48,274 nucleotides of DNA, taken from assembly GCA_023405815.1 (NCBI GenBank), contig JAEXXM010000041.1, forward strand, positions 1 to 48,274. Reading direction: 5' to 3'. A program made the translations under genes and the position numbers. Under the pieces are notes generated by a model. That model was not told the origin of the DNA and did no database searches. It saw only the letters and a list, made by a program, of their open reading frames with translations. The DNA is from Pseudomonadota bacterium (GTDB lineage Bacteria > Pseudomonadota > Alphaproteobacteria > Rhizobiales > Hyphomicrobiaceae). Positions 16,578 through 25,847 of this stretch are shown one piece after another; positions within the stretch are counted from its first letter, which is position 1, and each line of letters starts with the position of its first letter.

Positions 16578-18016
16578 CGACACGTCTCCTTGGCGAGCAG
16601 CTCATAAAGAGCGCGCGCTACCTGCGGCTCGCCGCCGCGCGGGCCCAGCGCGTTGCCCGCGGGACGCCAGCCATAAAGGTCAAAGTGGGCAAAGCGCTGC
16701 GCGTTAGGTGCAAAGCGCTTCAAGAATAATGCCGCGGTAATGGAGCCGGCCATCGGCGAATCCCACACGTTGTTCATGTCGGCCACGGGGCTGTCGAGCT
16801 TGCCGTCATACCCGGGCCAGAGCGGGAGACGCCATACCGGATCGCCGATGCTCACCGAAGTCGTCATCAAGTCAGCGGCAAATGCGTCATCGCTCGTGAA
16901 CATCGCCGGAAGGTCGGGACCGAGTGCGGTGCGCGCCGCGCCGGTCAGAGTGGCGAAGATATAGAGGCCCTGCGGCTTTTCCTCGTCGGCGAGCGAGATG
17001 GCATCGGCGAGGACCAGGCGCCCTTCGGCGTCGGTATTGCCGATCTCGACAGTGGTGCCGGCGCGCGAGATCAGCACGTCGCCGGGACGGAATGCGTCGC
17101 CCGAGATGCTGTTCTCGGCCGTCGGAATGAGCACGCGCAGGCGCACATCGATCTTCTGCGCCATGATCATGTGGGCGAGCGTCAGCACGGCGGCGGAGCC
17201 GCCCATGTCCTTCTTCATCAGGAGCATGGCGCTCGAGGGCTTAATGTCGAGACCGCCGGTATCGAAGGTGATGCCCTTGCCGACCAGCGTCACGGTGCGC
17301 TTGCCCTCCTGGCCCCACGTGAGATCGATGAGGCGCGGGGCGCGCGGGCTGGCACGGCCGACGGCATGGATCATGGGGAAGTTCTTCGCCAGCAACTCGT
17401 CGCCGACGGTCACCTCGATGCGCGCGCCGTGGCGGGCGGCCAACTCACGCGCAGCTGCTTCGATGTCAGCCGGGCCGAGATCTGAGGCGGGTGTGTTGAT
17501 GAGATCGCGGCCGAGGCGCACGGCCTCGATGGTGTTAAGGGCGTACGCGCGGTCGGCGCCTTCAGGCAGGCGCAGGCTGACGCTGCGTCCGGCGTTGCCG
17601 TTCTTCTTGGTCTTGTAGCGGCTATAGCGATAACTGCCGAGACCCCAGGCAATGGCGGCGAGCGTCGGATCCTGCGCCGGCTGGGCCAGGCGATAGCTGC
17701 CGGTGGGAAGCGACTGCGGGAGCTGACCGAACAGGAGCTCCGACGAGCCGGACGGCTCGCCGCAACGGCCATCGCCAAGGCCGAACAGGACGGCGGCGAT
17801 GCGGCCATCCGGGCCCGGCACCAGAGTGTGCTGCTTGGCGGTGCCCTTGAAGCCCACGGCCTTCACCCAAGTCCGCTGCTCCGGTGCGAGCGGCAGGTCA
17901 TCGATGGGCGTATCCTTGGTGACAGCATAAATCGGGGTTTCGCCTCCCGCGGCCCCCTCGGCGACGAAGATGTCGTCCGCCTGGGCCAGATCGCGCTGCA
18001 ATGTCTCATCGTTCAT
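16574..18016 (-). CDS. Leucyl aminopeptidase family (M17) protein
   Basis: A 480-residue metallo-aminopeptidase of family M17, which removes N-terminal residues from peptides in the cytoplasm. The catalytic C-terminal domain is intact: GKGITFDTGGLDIKPSS (metal-binding Lys and Asp), KKDMGGSAAV and the signature NTDAEGRLVLADA. The N-terminal ~170 residues are the more variable macro-like domain. It differs in detail from canonical PepA, so a paralogue of the PepB/CaiP type is possible and no symbol is given. It forms a coupled pair with the NlpC/P60 gene; together they suggest turnover of murein peptides. Start ATG 18016; divergent from the GST at 18125. Confidence 0.9.
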   Translation of the reverse strand: MNDETLQRDLAQADDIFVAEGAAGGETPIYAVTKDTPIDDLPLAPEQRTWVKAVGFKGTAKQHTLVPGPDGRIAAVLFGLGDGRCGEPSGSSELLFGQLPQSLPTGSYRLAQPAQDPTLAAIAWGLGSYRYSRYKTKKNGNAGRSVSLRLPEGADRAYALNTIEAVRLGRDLINTPASDLGPADIEAAARELAARHGARIEVTVGDELLAKNFPMIHAVGRASPRAPRLIDLTWGQEGKRTVTLVGKGITFDTGGLDIKPSSAMLLMKKDMGGSAAVLTLAHMIMAQKIDVRLRVLIPTAENSISGDAFRPGDVLISRAGTTVEIGNTDAEGRLVLADAISLADEEKPQGLYIFATLTGAARTALGPDLPAMFTSDDAFAADLMTTSVSIGDPVWRLPLWPGYDGKLDSPVADMNNVWDSPMAGSITAALFLKRFAPNAQRFAHFDLYGWRPAGNALGPRGGEPQVARALYELLAKETCR

Positions 18017-18124
18017 TTGTGGATGCTCGCTGCTGGCAAGCCATAACCTGATCGGGCATCTAAGACGCACAGCCCGGCCGACTCGCGGGGCACAAGACAG
18101 GATCACAGAGGGCAAGGCAAGAGC

Positions 18125-18787
18125 ATGGCCACACATCGGTATCGCTTGGTGATCGGGAACAAGAACTGGTCGAGCTGGAGCCTCAGGCCGTGGCTCGCCA
18201 TGCGGAAAATCGGGCTGGAGTTCGAGGAGATTAACGTTCAGCTCCGACAACCCGACACAAAGGCCGAAATCCTGAAATTCAGCCCTTCGGGCATGGTGCC
18301 GCTGCTCATCGACGGGGACTTCCAGGTATGGGACAGCCTCGCCATCCTCGAGTACCTGGCCGACGCTTATCCCGAAAAGGGCCTGTGGCCGGCCGACCGG
18401 GAGGCGCGAGCCCTGGCGCGCTGCGCCGCCGCCGAGATGCATTCGGGCTTCATGCCGCTACGCCGCACCTGCTCTATGGAGATCTTAGCGCGGAACCCAC
18501 TCGATCCGGTGCCTGAGGACGTCGAGACCGACGTGCGGCGCATCGTTGCCCTTTGGAGGGAGTGCCGGACCCGGCACGGCAAAGATGGGCCGTTCCTGTT
18601 CGGGGCCTTCACGGCGGCCGATGCCATGTATGCCCCCGTTGCCTCGCGTTTCCGCACCTACCTGCCGGATCTTGCCAGGTTCGGCGACGACGGCACCGCG
18701 GCAGCCTATGTCGAGACCATCTTCGCGATGCCGGAACTGGGCGCGTGGATCGAGGGAGCACGGGCCCAAGTGGCTGCCGCACCATAG
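18125..18787 (+). CDS. Glutathione S-transferase family protein
   Basis: A 220-residue GST. The N-terminal domain begins YRLVIGNKNWSSWSLRPWLAM, a pattern typical of the YfcF/zeta-like subgroup, with FSPSGMVPLLID (cis-Pro) and VWDSLAILEYLAD. The helical C-terminal domain contains FGAFTAADAMYAPVASRF. It is not closely similar to the GST at 14104. AAGGCAAGAGC precedes the ATG. It is divergent from pepA with about 110 bp between them. Substrate unknown. Confidence 0.9.
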   Translation: MATHRYRLVIGNKNWSSWSLRPWLAMRKIGLEFEEINVQLRQPDTKAEILKFSPSGMVPLLIDGDFQVWDSLAILEYLADAYPEKGLWPADREARALARCAAAEMHSGFMPLRRTCSMEILARNPLDPVPEDVETDVRRIVALWRECRTRHGKDGPFLFGAFTAADAMYAPVASRFRTYLPDLARFGDDGTAAAYVETIFAMPELGAWIEGARAQVAAAP

Positions 18788-18800
18788 CTTTGCGGCCCCA

Positions 18801-18815
18801 TTAACTGGCTCTTAG
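18801..18815. promoter_or_regulatory. Candidate CtrA-type binding site upstream of tadD
   Basis: TTAA-N7-TTAG (18801-18815) is one base off the alphaproteobacterial CtrA consensus TTAA-N7-TTAA and lies about 104 bp upstream of the tadD start. CtrA controls pilus genes in Caulobacter. The match is short and could be chance in an otherwise GC-rich segment. Confidence 0.3.
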
Positions 18816-18918
18816 CGACGTTTAATCGTTTATTGAGAAGTGTCTCACAACCTGACGGTCAAAGGACAGAGATTCGGGCCCTAACCCGCTCTCATTCGTG
18901 CCGATCAGGGAGACCACG

Positions 18919-20151
18919 ATGTTGATCGCTTCGCCTCGGCTACCAGCCCGCAGGCTTCGGCAGTGCGGCACTATCGCCGCGCTCACCGGCTCTCTGCTGC
19001 TCGGTGCATGCGGCCAGACCCTCAACTCGGGAAGCGACCTGCTGTCGATCAACAACAGCAAAAACGCTGCTCCGTCCCAGCCGCAGCCGGCCGCCATTGC
19101 CCAGGCCCAGACCGGCGCGCCGTCGGGCGCCGGCGGGCTGAGCGAAGAGCTCCTGAAGGCCACCGACTATTGGGGCCAGGTCTACGCCAAGAGCCCGCGC
19201 GACCTACAGGCCGCGCTCAGCTATGCGCGCAATCTCAAGGCCATGGGCGAGAAGCGCCGCGCGCTCGGCGTGTTGCAGCAGGCGTCGCTCTACCACGGAC
19301 AGAACCGCGAGCTGGCAAGCGAGTACGGGCGTCTGGCGCTCGACCTCGATCAGGTGACCGTCGCCAAGCAGCTTCTTGCCATCGCCGACGACCCGGCGCG
19401 GCCGGATTGGCGCGTCGTTTCCGCCCGCGGGGCCGCGCTGGCCAAGGAAGGCAAATACAGCGACGCCATCCCGTATTTCGAGCGGGCGCGCGCGCTCTCG
19501 CAGGACGCGCCGTCTGTCATGAGCAACCTCGCCCTCGCCTACGCCATGAGCGGCGAGCCCGGGAAGGGCGAATCGATGCTGCGGCAGGCGGCAGCGGGTG
19601 ACAGCAACTCGCCCCGCATACGCCAGAACCTTGCTCTCGTCCTCGGGCTGCAAGGCAAGTACGACGAGGCGAAGCTGATCGCGGCGCGCGACATACCGAT
19701 GAGCAACGCGGCCGAGAACGCCGATTATCTCCAGCAGGTTGTGAAGCTCGAGCCGAAGTCAGTGCCGAACTCCATGCCCGAAGCCTGGAACACCGAATCC
19801 AAGATCGCCGAGCTGCCGACCGCGGACGCCGTGCCGGTGGAGAAGGTCACGGCGCTCTCGAGCATGCCCGCGGCAGACCCCGCTGCCGGCAACGACACAG
19901 GGTGGGTCGTCAATGCGTCCGAGCCCGCGGCGGCTCCCAAGACTGTCGCCGCCGGCGGCAACTGGGGCGCATCATCGGCGCCTGAACCGAAGGTGCTGTC
20001 GGTGGCGGAGATGGCGGCGCAATTCGCCGTGGAGGACGTGGCTCCCGCCGAGACGCCGAAGAGCATAGCGCCAGCCAGACAGCCGGCTGCAAAATCGACT
20101 GCCGAGGACACCGACGCTTGGAGCTCGCAGGTGGCTCAAGCCAAGCGCTGA
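18919..20151 (+). CDS. tadD: Tad pilus assembly TPR lipoprotein TadD
   Basis: A 410-residue outer-membrane-associated lipoprotein that helps assemble the Tad secretin. The signal peptide ends in a lipobox LGAC with the lipidated Cys at residue 31. Tetratricopeptide repeats cover about 80-270 (DYWGQVYAKSPRDLQAALSYA, YSDAIPYFERARALSQD, VMSNLALAYAMSGEPGKGE, RQNLALVLGLQGKYDEA). A Pro/Ala/Glu-rich tail of about 130 residues follows. ATG 18919 has GGGAG upstream; an in-frame GTG at 18898 is less likely. It faces tadC convergently, which places it at the edge of the pilus locus rather than inside the main operon. Confidence 0.85.
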   Translation: MLIASPRLPARRLRQCGTIAALTGSLLLGACGQTLNSGSDLLSINNSKNAAPSQPQPAAIAQAQTGAPSGAGGLSEELLKATDYWGQVYAKSPRDLQAALSYARNLKAMGEKRRALGVLQQASLYHGQNRELASEYGRLALDLDQVTVAKQLLAIADDPARPDWRVVSARGAALAKEGKYSDAIPYFERARALSQDAPSVMSNLALAYAMSGEPGKGESMLRQAAAGDSNSPRIRQNLALVLGLQGKYDEAKLIAARDIPMSNAAENADYLQQVVKLEPKSVPNSMPEAWNTESKIAELPTADAVPVEKVTALSSMPAADPAAGNDTGWVVNASEPAAAPKTVAAGGNWGASSAPEPKVLSVAEMAAQFAVEDVAPAETPKSIAPARQPAAKSTAEDTDAWSSQVAQAKR

Positions 20152-20172
20152 GGGAAGTCCGGCTAGATCCCA

Positions 20173-20206
20173 GGCGCGCCCGGCCAAGCGTCGCGGCGCG
20201 CCTTTT
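20173..20206 (+). terminator. Rho-independent terminator after tadD
   Basis: An 8-bp stem GGCGCGCC (20173-20180 and 20195-20202) with a 14-nt loop is followed directly by TTTT. It lies 21 bp after the tadD stop, in the convergent tadD-tadC gap. Confidence 0.75.
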
Positions 20207-20246
20207 CGTTCGATCGGATCGGCAGGCGGAAACGACGGAGCGCTTT

Positions 20247-21218
20247 CTAGCCCCACTGGTAGTAGCGGATGGCGGCCGGGAACAGGATGATGACGAACAG
20301 TACCGGCAAGAAGAACAGCACCATAGGCACCGTGAGCTTCGGGGGCAGTGCCGCGGCTTTCTTCTCGGCTTCGGCTTGGCGGATATCGCGGTTCTCCTTG
20401 GCCATGACGCGCAGTGCCTGTCCGACCGGGGTACCGTAGCGCTCCGCCTGCACGAGTGCGGTCGTCACCGCCTTGACGCCGGGAAGGCCGGTGCGCTTGC
20501 CCAAGTTGTCGAACGCCTGACGGCGATCCTGGAGGTAGGAGAGCTCGGCCGTCGTCAGACTGAGCTCCTCGGCGAGCTCGAGCGACTGGTTGACAACCTC
20601 CTTCGACACCTTGCCGAAGGCGGCTTCGACCGACATGCCCGACTGCACGCAGATCAACAGCATGTCGAGCGCATCGGGGAACGCGATCCTTATAGAGTGC
20701 TGGCGCTTCTGGATGAGGTTCTCGACGAACACGCTCGGGGCGTAGGAGCCGGCGAAGGCAGCCGCGAGACACATCATGAGCTTGACCGTGAACGGGTAGT
20801 CCAACACGCCGAGCACGAACAGGTAGAAGGCCGCCACGAGGAAGAAGATCAGCGGCGCTGCGACACGGAAGAACATGAAGGCGATCAGCGGGGCCTGGCC
20901 ACGCAGGCCCGCGCGCTTCAGACGATCGCGCAGGTCGGCCGTGTCGAGCATCTTGCGCAGATTGAGCGCGTCGACGATCTGCTGCATGTAGCCCGTCGGC
21001 GTGTGGCGCAGTCGTCCCTGGCGATCGCGCGCCGCCATCTCGGCCATGCGGTCGGCACGCATCTTATCGCGCTCAACAGCCATGGTCCGCATGCGCTGAT
21101 TCATGCGATCCTCGGCGAGGATCGGCATGGCGATCGTGAGCACGGTCGCAAATGCGCAGATTGCCGCCAATATGGTGACGAGGAACGTCGGATCGGTAAA
21201 GAGCGCGATGAAATCCAT
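20247..21218 (-). CDS. tadC: Tad pilus inner-membrane platform protein TadC
   Basis: A 323-residue protein of the type II secretion F (GspF-like) family. It has a hydrophobic N-terminal helix (residues 8-30), a pair of helices around 110-160, the conserved cytoplasmic domain (FPDALDMLLICVQSGMSVEAAFGKVS) and a C-terminal membrane helix (VPMVLFFLPVLFVIILFPA). Together with TadB it forms the platform on which the CpaF ATPase drives Flp pilin assembly. It is the last gene of the leftward cpa operon, 48 bp after tadB. Confidence 0.95.
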   Translation of the reverse strand: MDFIALFTDPTFLVTILAAICAFATVLTIAMPILAEDRMNQRMRTMAVERDKMRADRMAEMAARDRQGRLRHTPTGYMQQIVDALNLRKMLDTADLRDRLKRAGLRGQAPLIAFMFFRVAAPLIFFLVAAFYLFVLGVLDYPFTVKLMMCLAAAFAGSYAPSVFVENLIQKRQHSIRIAFPDALDMLLICVQSGMSVEAAFGKVSKEVVNQSLELAEELSLTTAELSYLQDRRQAFDNLGKRTGLPGVKAVTTALVQAERYGTPVGQALRVMAKENRDIRQAEAEKKAAALPPKLTVPMVLFFLPVLFVIILFPAAIRYYQWG

Positions 21219-21266
21219 TGCCGAATACCTCGAACTTGCGGTCGGGCGGGGCGGCCCGAGGAACCT

Positions 21267-22262
21267 TCAGAACTTGAAGTTGATCATCCTGCGCATCACC
21301 AGGACACCCATCATCATCCAGATGCCGCACGCGAGCAGCGCGAAATTGCCGACGCGGGTGTCAAAGAGCGGCTTGATATAGCCGGGGGACGTAAGGAAGA
21401 GCAGAAACATCACGGTCGGCGGCAGTGCCGCCAACACGAGCGCCGATGCCTTGGCCTCGGCGCTCAAAGCCTTGACCTTCATCTGCAGGCGGACACGATC
21501 GCGTAGGACGCCGGAAAGGTTGCTCAGCGCCTCAGAGAGGTTACCACCCGACTGCTGCTGAATGGCGATGACGATCGAGAGGAACTTGACCTCGGGCAGC
21601 GGCATGCGCGCCGTCAGTTTCTCCAATGCCTCGCCGAGCGGGACGCCGACGCGCTGCTGATCGATGACGTCGCGGAACTCGCTGGCGAGCGGCTCAGCGC
21701 TCTCGCGTGCGACGATGGCCAAGCATTCGTTGAGCGGCAGACCTGATTTCATGCCGCGCACGACGATATCGATGGCGTTGGGAAGCTCGAGGGTGAACTT
21801 CGTCTGCCGGCGCGAGGTCATCTTGTTGATGATCCAGCGCGGGGCGCCGAACACGCCGATGAGGCCGACGACGATCATGAGTAAGAATCGCGTCGGACTG
21901 GGCGGCAGCAGCAGCGTCACAAGGGCGGCAAGCACGGCGCCGCAGACGGCGCTCGCGAGCCAGAACACGCGCGGCGTGATATCAAGCCCGGCGCGCGACA
22001 GACGCAAGCGGAGGGAAACCTTTTCCGCCGCCTTCTGGCGATCCTCGATGTCCTTCAAGGTGTCGGCTACGGACTTGCGACGGGATGTTGCCTGCTCGAG
22101 CGGGGTGAGCGCCGCGCGCTTCTGCTCGATGATGCCTTTGACGCGCCCGGCCGTCTCCCGGTCGGCGGAGAAGTACGGGTAAAGGAGCGCATAGGCGAGG
22201 GCGCCGATCGCGAGGGCGCCGAGCAATGCCGCGCCGAAGGAGACGAGATTTCCGTCAGGCAT
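21267..22262 (-). CDS. tadB: Tad pilus inner-membrane platform protein TadB
   Basis: A 331-residue GspF-domain membrane protein, paralogous to TadC. It has an N-terminal helix (LLGALAIGALAYALLYPYF), a helix pair near 115-165, the F domain (LELPNAIDIVVRGMKSGLPLNE, QQQSGGNLSEALSNLS) and a C-terminal helix pair. ATG 22262 overlaps the end of cpaF by 8 bp, so translation is probably coupled. A longer open frame upstream is ignored because it lies inside cpaF. Confidence 0.95.
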   Translation of the reverse strand: MPDGNLVSFGAALLGALAIGALAYALLYPYFSADRETAGRVKGIIEQKRAALTPLEQATSRRKSVADTLKDIEDRQKAAEKVSLRLRLSRAGLDITPRVFWLASAVCGAVLAALVTLLLPPSPTRFLLMIVVGLIGVFGAPRWIINKMTSRRQTKFTLELPNAIDIVVRGMKSGLPLNECLAIVARESAEPLASEFRDVIDQQRVGVPLGEALEKLTARMPLPEVKFLSIVIAIQQQSGGNLSEALSNLSGVLRDRVRLQMKVKALSAEAKASALVLAALPPTVMFLLFLTSPGYIKPLFDTRVGNFALLACGIWMMMGVLVMRRMINFKF

Positions 22263-23730
22263 TGATGTCCCCCAACGGATTGCCGTTCTCGTCCAGCACC
22301 TCGGCGGCAGCGAGCGCTTCGGCGAGCTCTGCTTCCGCTCCATAGTAGACGGCGCGCTCCCAGAAGGCGGGCCGGGCTATGCCGGTGGAGCGATGGCGCC
22401 CGAGGATGCGGCCGTTGGCGTCCTCGCCAGTGATGTCGAACACGATGATGTTCTGCAGCGTGACGACGTCGCCTTCCATGCCCAGCACCTCGGTGATGTG
22501 CGTCACCTTGCGCGAGCCGTCGCGAAGGCGGGCGACCTGGACGATGACATCGACAGAGCCGGTGATCATCTCGCGGATCGTGCGCACGGGGAGCTGGTAG
22601 CCGCCCATCATGATCATCGATTCAAGACGGCTGATGGCTTCGCGCGGACTGTTGGAGTGGAGCGTCCCCATGGAGCCGTCGTGGCCCGTGTTCATGGCCT
22701 GCAGCAGGTCGAACGCCTCGGGGCCGCGAACCTCGCCGACGATGATGCGTTCGGGCCGCATGCGCAGACAGTTTCTGACGAGGTCGCGCATCTTGATCTC
22801 GCCCTCGCCTTCGAGGTTGGGCGGACGCGTCTCCAGACGGACGACATGCGGCTGCTGCAGCTGAAGCTCGGCGGAGTCCTCGCAGGTAATGATGCGCTCG
22901 TCGTGCTCGATCGAGCCGGTAAGGCAATTGAGCAGCGTGGTCTTGCCGGAGCCGGTGCCGCCGGAGATGAGCACGTTGCAGCGGACGCGGCCCATGATCT
23001 CGAGAATCGTCTGTCCCTGCGGCGAGATGGTGCCGAGCTTGGTCAACTGGCTGAGATTGAGGCGATCCCTCTTGAACTTTCGGATCGTCAGGGCCGGCCC
23101 GTCGATCGCGAGCGGCGGGGCGATGACGTTGACGCGTGATCCATCGGGCAGGCGCGCGTCGCAGATCGGGCTCGATTCATCGACGCGGCGACCGACCTGG
23201 CTGACGATGCGCTGGCAAATGTTCATGAGCTGCAGGTTGTCGGCGAAGCGCACATTCGTGCGCTGCACCTTGCCGCTGACCTCGATGTAGGTGGTGTCGG
23301 CGCCGTTGACCATGATGTCGGCGATGTCGTCGCGCGCCAGCAGCGGCTCGAGGGGGCCATATCCGAGCACGTCGTTGCAAATGTCCTCGAGCAGCTCTTC
23401 CTGCTCGGCGATGGACATGACGACGTTCTTAATCTGAATGATCTCGCTGACGATGTCGCGGATCTCCTCGCGCGCCGAGGCGACCTCGAGCTTGGCAAGC
23501 TGGGTCAGATCGATGGTGTCGATGAGCGCGTTGAAGACCGTCGTCTTGACGTCGTAGTACTCTTCCGAGTGACGACGCTGATCGACTGAGGACGCAGGCG
23601 GCGGGGACGGCGGTTTCTGCGGCGCCGGGCGAGGCTCGGCAGCGGCTGCAGCGGCCGGGGTGGCGACGGGAGGCACCGGCGCCTGCGGCAGGCGGCGGGC
23701 GGGGGCATCGCTGGTACGCTTACCGAACAT
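22255..23730 (-). CDS. cpaF: Tad pilus assembly ATPase CpaF/TadA
   Basis: A 491-residue secretion ATPase that powers pilin assembly at the cytoplasmic face. A disordered Ala/Pro-rich leader (1-50) precedes the N-terminal domain (GYGPLEPLLARDDIADIMVNG) and the RecA-like core. Walker A is GGTGSGKTT with Lys263; the Asp box (ITCEDSAELQL), Walker B-like ERIIVGEVRGPEAFD and His box (GTLHSNSPREAI) are all intact. The last ~45 residues (FWERAVYYGAEAELAEALAA) are an acidic, Ala-rich tail. It starts 8 bp after the cpaE stop. Confidence 0.97.
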   Translation of the reverse strand: MFGKRTSDAPARRLPQAPVPPVATPAAAAAAEPRPAPQKPPSPPPASSVDQRRHSEEYYDVKTTVFNALIDTIDLTQLAKLEVASAREEIRDIVSEIIQIKNVVMSIAEQEELLEDICNDVLGYGPLEPLLARDDIADIMVNGADTTYIEVSGKVQRTNVRFADNLQLMNICQRIVSQVGRRVDESSPICDARLPDGSRVNVIAPPLAIDGPALTIRKFKRDRLNLSQLTKLGTISPQGQTILEIMGRVRCNVLISGGTGSGKTTLLNCLTGSIEHDERIITCEDSAELQLQQPHVVRLETRPPNLEGEGEIKMRDLVRNCLRMRPERIIVGEVRGPEAFDLLQAMNTGHDGSMGTLHSNSPREAISRLESMIMMGGYQLPVRTIREMITGSVDVIVQVARLRDGSRKVTHITEVLGMEGDVVTLQNIIVFDITGEDANGRILGRHRSTGIARPAFWERAVYYGAEAELAEALAAAEVLDENGNPLGDINA

Positions 23731-23738
23731 GGCTTTCC

Positions 23739-25052
23739 CTAGAGCTTAAGCTTCAATTTCTCGAGGAGCGGTGCGAACGGGGACGACTTCTTGGCCGTCT
23801 GCGCGTCGCGCCGGTTGCTGATGGCGAAGGCGATCTCGCGGAAGCCGGCTGCCGGCTTCGCCTTGATGTTCAGCTCCTCGATCATCTGTCCGTTGTTTGC
23901 AGCCTGCCCGAATGTCTCGCTGTCGAAGTCGATGACGCTGATGGTCTTGAGCCCGACAGCGGACTCGAATTCCTTGACGCTGATCTCCGGCCGCTTCGGC
24001 ATGTTGACCATGTTCATCACGAGGCGCGGCTTGGAGTCGTTGCGGCGGAGCTGCTGAAGAAGGTCGACGAGATTCTTGGCGTTGCGGAGATTGGCGAGGT
24101 CGGGCGCCGCGGTGATGATCACCTCGTCGGCCTGAAGGAGGACGCTCTTCACCCACGGCGTCCAAAGGTGGGGCAGATCCACGGCGACGTAGGGCACGTT
24201 CTGGCGCACGACGTCGATGACCTGATCGCATCCCTCGACCGTGATCTCATAGTCGCGGTCGAGAACGACGGGCGCAGCGAAGATCGAAAGGTGCTCGGAG
24301 CACTTGGTCAGCAGGCGGTCGAGGAGCACCTCGTCGAGGCGCTCCGGGGTCGACAATGCGTCCGCGATGCCCTGCATCGGGTCCTGATTAAAGTCGAGGC
24401 CGGTGGTGCCGAAGGCTAGGTCGAGGTCGGCGATGACGACATCGGCCTTGATGATCTCAGACAGTGCCCACGCTGTGTTGTGGCACACGGTGGAGGAGCC
24501 GACGCCGCCCTTGGCACCGATGAAGGCGTAGACGTGGCCGACGGGCTCGGTGTCGGGATTGTTGTAGAGGTTGGAGATCGCCTCCATGAGCTGCAGCGGC
24601 TCGATAGGCTCGACGAGGTACTCGCTCACGCCTCGCCGCAACAGGTCGCGATAGAGCATCACATCGTTGACCTGACCGATGATCAGCACCTTGGTGCCGG
24701 GGTCGCAGTTCTCCGCCAGCCGGTCGAGCTCGGCCAAGAGATGATCGGGCGGCAGGCTGCATTCGAGAATGATCAGGTTCGGCGTCGGGTTCTGCTGATA
24801 GTGAATGACGGCCGCCTCGATGCCGCCCATGTGCACATTGACGTGCGCCTTGGCCAGGCGCCGATCCTCGGCGGAAATCTGAATGATGTCGGCCGTGGCG
24901 GCGTGCTCGCAGAACGCCTGGATGGAGATGCGTGGGATGGGCCGCGCGCGGGCAGCGGGAGAAACTACCAGCTCCTCGTCGAGCTCAGCCAGCGGAGCTC
25001 CGACGCCGGCAACCTCGGGCGGGCTCTGTATGGGCTTGGCTTGATTGGACAT
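23739..25052 (-). CDS. cpaE: Pilus assembly ATPase-like protein CpaE/TadZ
   Basis: A 437-residue MinD/ParA-superfamily protein that localises the Tad machinery, often to a cell pole. An N-terminal receiver-like domain (about 40-165, NLIILECSLP, KVLIIGQVNDVMLYRDLLRRGVSEYLVEP) lacks a clear phosphoacceptor Asp. The C-terminal domain has the deviant Walker A KGGVGSST and the VVIADLDLAFGTTGLDF region. The Lys of KGG is kept, while the second Lys typical of active ATPases (GKT/GKS) is replaced by Ser, as in many TadZ proteins. It lies 30 bp after cpaD. Confidence 0.92.
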   Translation of the reverse strand: MSNQAKPIQSPPEVAGVGAPLAELDEELVVSPAARARPIPRISIQAFCEHAATADIIQISAEDRRLAKAHVNVHMGGIEAAVIHYQQNPTPNLIILECSLPPDHLLAELDRLAENCDPGTKVLIIGQVNDVMLYRDLLRRGVSEYLVEPIEPLQLMEAISNLYNNPDTEPVGHVYAFIGAKGGVGSSTVCHNTAWALSEIIKADVVIADLDLAFGTTGLDFNQDPMQGIADALSTPERLDEVLLDRLLTKCSEHLSIFAAPVVLDRDYEITVEGCDQVIDVVRQNVPYVAVDLPHLWTPWVKSVLLQADEVIITAAPDLANLRNAKNLVDLLQQLRRNDSKPRLVMNMVNMPKRPEISVKEFESAVGLKTISVIDFDSETFGQAANNGQMIEELNIKAKPAAGFREIAFAISNRRDAQTAKKSSPFAPLLEKLKLKL

Positions 25053-25082
25053 TGTCTCAGACGACCTTACTTAGCTGCGGCC

Positions 25083-25826
25083 TTAGTTGCTGGTGTCTTT
25101 GTTCACGCGCTCGTCGACGCTCTTTCGCGCGCCCGTCGGCTGGCCGGTCACGTACTTGCCCCAGACCTGATCGCGCCTCTCTCCGGAACGCGCCGTCTCG
25201 CTGCGTGGACCGAGAAGATCAGCCGGATTGGCGACCATCACCGCCAGGTTGCGCTGCTGCGCGCAGCCGAGGTTCGGATAGGGCAGGTTGGTCGGCTCGT
25301 AGGCGAGATTGGTCGACCAGTCGCCGCACTGGGGCGGCTCGGCGACGTAGCGCAGATACGAGACGCGGATAGGCGGATCGGATGCACCCTCAGCGTTGTA
25401 AGCCTCGACCGAGATCACCGATTCACCGAACCCCTGATCCCGTAACAGCGAGCGGATCTCACCGACGGCGTGCATGACGCCGACCTCGTTGGCAGCGCCG
25501 CTCGGGACCGAAACGACGAGGCGGCTGTTGCCGGAATCGGTGACGCGGTAGTGGTCAGCAAAGCTCAGGAGCTGGGCGCGTTGCGCGGCCGTGAGGCCGC
25601 TCGAGTTACGGCCGACGCGGACAATGTGCGTCGTCGGCTCCTGCGATACGAGAATGGGGTGGCGCTGCGAGGAATCGATCAGTGTCCAGCCGGCAACCCG
25701 CGTCGGATCGTCGGTGGTCTTGCAGCCGCCGATAGTGAGGCTCGCGGCGGATGCCAGCAGCAACCTGGCGGCGAACGAGCCCATCCCGCGTCGGGCGGCA
25801 GAGCGGATCGCATGCTTTGGTGTCAT
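25083..25826 (-). CDS. cpaD: Pilus biogenesis lipoprotein CpaD
   Basis: A 247-residue lipoprotein with a lipobox near IGGC (about residue 35), followed by the CpaD domain: HPILVSQEPTTHIVRV, LLSFADHYRVTDSGNSRLVVSVPSG, CGDWSTNLAYEPTNLPYPNLGCAQQRNLAVMVANPADLLGPR. The Cys pair and the QQNLA-like motif are the family hallmark. ATG 25826 was chosen because GGAGACG lies upstream; an in-frame start at 25844 is possible. It is thought to support the secretin in the outer membrane. 21 bp separate it from cpaC. Confidence 0.92.
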   Translation of the reverse strand: MTPKHAIRSAARRGMGSFAARLLLASAASLTIGGCKTTDDPTRVAGWTLIDSSQRHPILVSQEPTTHIVRVGRNSSGLTAAQRAQLLSFADHYRVTDSGNSRLVVSVPSGAANEVGVMHAVGEIRSLLRDQGFGESVISVEAYNAEGASDPPIRVSYLRYVAEPPQCGDWSTNLAYEPTNLPYPNLGCAQQRNLAVMVANPADLLGPRSETARSGERRDQVWGKYVTGQPTGARKSVDERVNKDTSN

Positions 25827-25847
25827 GATACGTCTCCAGCCCATTCG

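Noticed and set aside
20118..21506. 462-codon open frame on the plus strand opposite tadC and tadB
   Set aside because: Highly charged His/Glu/Arg-rich translation, overlaps two clear pilus genes and has no motif.
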